From Thiohalospira sp046546335 (GTDB taxonomy: Bacteria > Pseudomonadota > Gammaproteobacteria > Thiohalospirales > Thiohalospiraceae), in NCBI RefSeq assembly GCF_046546335.1, contig NZ_JBKGYA010000008.1: a DNA stretch of 25,166 nucleotides; one strand, written 5' to 3'. A program made the translations under genes and the position numbers. The notes beneath the pieces are model-generated. The model ran no database searches, had not been told where the DNA came from, and was given only the letters and a program-made list of their open reading frames with translations. How positions within the stretch are numbered: the stretch's first letter is position 1; every line of letters begins with the position of its first letter. This document shows positions 23,652 to 25,166 of this stretch, piece by piece.

Positions 23652-24920
23652 TCAGGTGCGCACCTGGCCGTCGCCGTAGACGACGAACTTCTCCGAGGTG
23701 AGGCCCTCCAGCCCCACCGGGCCGCGCACGTGGAACTTGTCGGTGCTGATCCCGATCTCCGCGCCCAGGCCGTACTCGAAGCCGTCGGCGAAGCGGGTGG
23801 AGGCGTTGACCATCACCGAGCTGGAGTCCACGCCGGCGACGAAGCGCCGGGCGCGGCTGTAGTCCTCGGTGACGATGGCGTCGGTGTGGCCGGAGCCGTG
23901 CTCGGCGATGTGGTCCATGGCCGCCTCCAGGTCGTCCACCACCCGGATGGAGAGGATCGGCGCCAGATACTCGGTATCCCAGTCCTCGTCGGTGGCCGCA
24001 TGGGCGTGGGGCAGGATGGCGCGGGTGCGCTCGCAGCCGCGCAGCTCCACGCCGATAGCCCCCAGCCGCTCCCCCAGCTCGGAGAGCAGATCGCCGGCCA
24101 CGCCCTCGGCGACCAGCAGGGTCTCCATGGTATTGCAGGTGCCGTAGCGCTGGGTCTTGGCGTTGACCGCGATCTCCAGGGCCCGGCGGCGCTCGGCGCG
24201 GTCGTCCAGGTAGACGTGGCAGACGCCGTGGAGGTGCTTGATCACCGGCACACTGGCCTTCCTGCTCACCATCTCGATGAGCCCCTTGCCACCCCGGGGG
24301 ACGATGACGTCCACGTAGGCCGGCATGGCCACCAGGTGCTCCACGGCGGCGCGGTCGGTGGTGGCGACCACCTGCACCGCCTCCTCCGGCAGCCCGGCGG
24401 CGGCCAGGCCGGCGCGGATGTGATCGGCGATGGCGGCGTTGGAGCGCGCCGCCTCGGAGCCGCCACGCAGGATGGCGGCGTTGCCCGACTTCAGGCAGAG
24501 CGCGGCGGCGTCGGCGGTGACGTTGGGCCGGGACTCGTAGATGATCCCGACCACGCCCAGGGGCACCCGCATCTTGCCCACCTCGATGCCGGAGGGGCGG
24601 CGGGCGAGGTCGCGCACGGCTCCCACGGGATCGGGGAGGCCGGCCACCTGCCGCAGTCCTTCGGCCATGGCGGTGATGCGTTCCGGGGTCAGCTCCAGGC
24701 GGTCCAGAAGGGCCTCGTCCAGCCCGGCCTCGCGGCCGGCGGCCAGGTCCTCGCGGTTGGCCGCCAGCAGCGCCGCCTGGTCCGCCTCCAGGGAGGCCGC
24801 CATGGCCTCCAGGGCGGCGTTCTTCTCCCCGGTACTCGCCCGGTTCAGGGCTCGGGAGGCGCGCCGGGCGGCGCGACCGAGGCCCTCCATGTAGGACTGG
24901 ATATCCGCCTGCTGCTCCAT
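23652..24920 (-). CDS. proA: Gamma-glutamyl phosphate reductase
   Basis: An NADPH-dependent reductase giving glutamate-5-semialdehyde, the second step of proline synthesis; proline or related solutes matter for osmotic adaptation. The 422-residue length is typical. Landmarks include IYESRPNVTADAAALCLKSG (128-147), the PRGGKGLI loop and catalytic Cys262 in YGTCNTMETLL. ATG 24920 gives the normal N-terminus; the open frame continues upstream without a better start. proB is not adjacent. It lies 10 bases after holA and 31 before nadD. Confidence 0.97.
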   Translation of the reverse strand: MEQQADIQSYMEGLGRAARRASRALNRASTGEKNAALEAMAASLEADQAALLAANREDLAAGREAGLDEALLDRLELTPERITAMAEGLRQVAGLPDPVGAVRDLARRPSGIEVGKMRVPLGVVGIIYESRPNVTADAAALCLKSGNAAILRGGSEAARSNAAIADHIRAGLAAAGLPEEAVQVVATTDRAAVEHLVAMPAYVDVIVPRGGKGLIEMVSRKASVPVIKHLHGVCHVYLDDRAERRRALEIAVNAKTQRYGTCNTMETLLVAEGVAGDLLSELGERLGAIGVELRGCERTRAILPHAHAATDEDWDTEYLAPILSIRVVDDLEAAMDHIAEHGSGHTDAIVTEDYSRARRFVAGVDSSSVMVNASTRFADGFEYGLGAEIGISTDKFHVRGPVGLEGLTSEKFVVYGDGQVRT

Positions 24921-24930
24921 GGGTATCGTG

Positions 24931-25166
24931 CTACTCCCGTCGCGTCGGTGGCCGGCGCGGGAAGAGGGTCCGGCCGGCCATGATGAGCGCCAATTGTAGC
25001 AATTCGTCCCAGGCGGTGCGTAGCTCGCCGCTCTTAAGGGAATCATCCGCCCCGGCCAGCCGGGCGAGGACCCGGCGCCACCCCCGCACCCCCAGCCGCC
25101 GGGCGGCGGCGACCACCGTGGCCCGGCGGTTCTTCCAGACCCCCAGGCGGTCGGCGGCCGCCCCGG
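24931..25166 (-). CDS. holA: DNA polymerase III subunit delta, C-terminal part
   Basis: The gene enters from the right edge and lacks its 5' part; 77 codons and the TAG stop are visible. The segment LGVWKNRRATVVAAARRLG is followed by SGELRTAWDELLQLALIMAG, matching the end of HolA, the clamp-loader subunit that opens the beta clamp. Position before proA-nadD-rsfS-rlmH is the conserved one. The last 12 residues are basic and unconserved. Confidence 0.88.
   Translation of the reverse strand, partial: GAAADRLGVWKNRRATVVAAARRLGVRGWRRVLARLAGADDSLKSGELRTAWDELLQLALIMAGRTLFPRRPPTRRE

Overview
The window is very GC-rich, with coding thirds dominated by G or C, and carries an almost gap-free set of conserved proteobacterial housekeeping genes. 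The gene orders lpt-rpoN-hpf-ptsN-hprK-rapZ, maf-rng-yhdP and holA-proA-nadD-rsfS-rlmH point to a gammaproteobacterium. HprK plus a mannose-type EIIA beside rpoN, and acidic stretches in LptA and sigma-54, suggest a halophilic or haloalkaliphilic lineage of the Ectothiorhodospiraceae/Chromatiales kind. This placement is inferred from gene order and composition, not from a database search.

Left part (1-13595, all + strand). A 3' gene fragment is followed by mlaA, a CaCA-type cation antiporter and a tiny HMA metal-binding protein, joined by 4-base overlaps. After a 170-bp palindromic repeat (copy A) comes the LPS block kdsD-kdsC-lptC-lptA-lptB, which makes the Kdo precursor and builds the LPS transport machine. 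Then follow rpoN, hpf and a nitrogen/regulatory PTS cluster (ptsN, hprK, rapZ, mannose-type EIIA, HPr), mgtE, and an FAD disulfide oxidoreductase intermediate between dihydrolipoyl dehydrogenase and glutathione reductase. Enzyme I, which often lies between HPr and mgtE in related clusters, is absent.

Middle part (13641-20965). Copy B of the repeat lies between convergent units. The minus-strand operon maf-rng-yhdP-(small secreted protein)-nit follows, tightly overlapped. Its promoter side carries copy C.

Right part (20966-25166). A structured leader with strong, mutually exclusive helices precedes a second, divergent CaCA antiporter (+). It converges on the minus-strand unit holA(partial)-proA-nadD-rsfS-rlmH.

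The gene content is mostly ordinary. The most interesting signal is non-coding: three copies of a 168-171 bp element. Each has a nearly invariant 51-52 nt core flanked by long inverted arms. The arms differ between copies but still pair within each copy. Second in interest is the structured leader of the second antiporter. No tRNA, rRNA, CRISPR array, insertion sequence or phage gene was seen.
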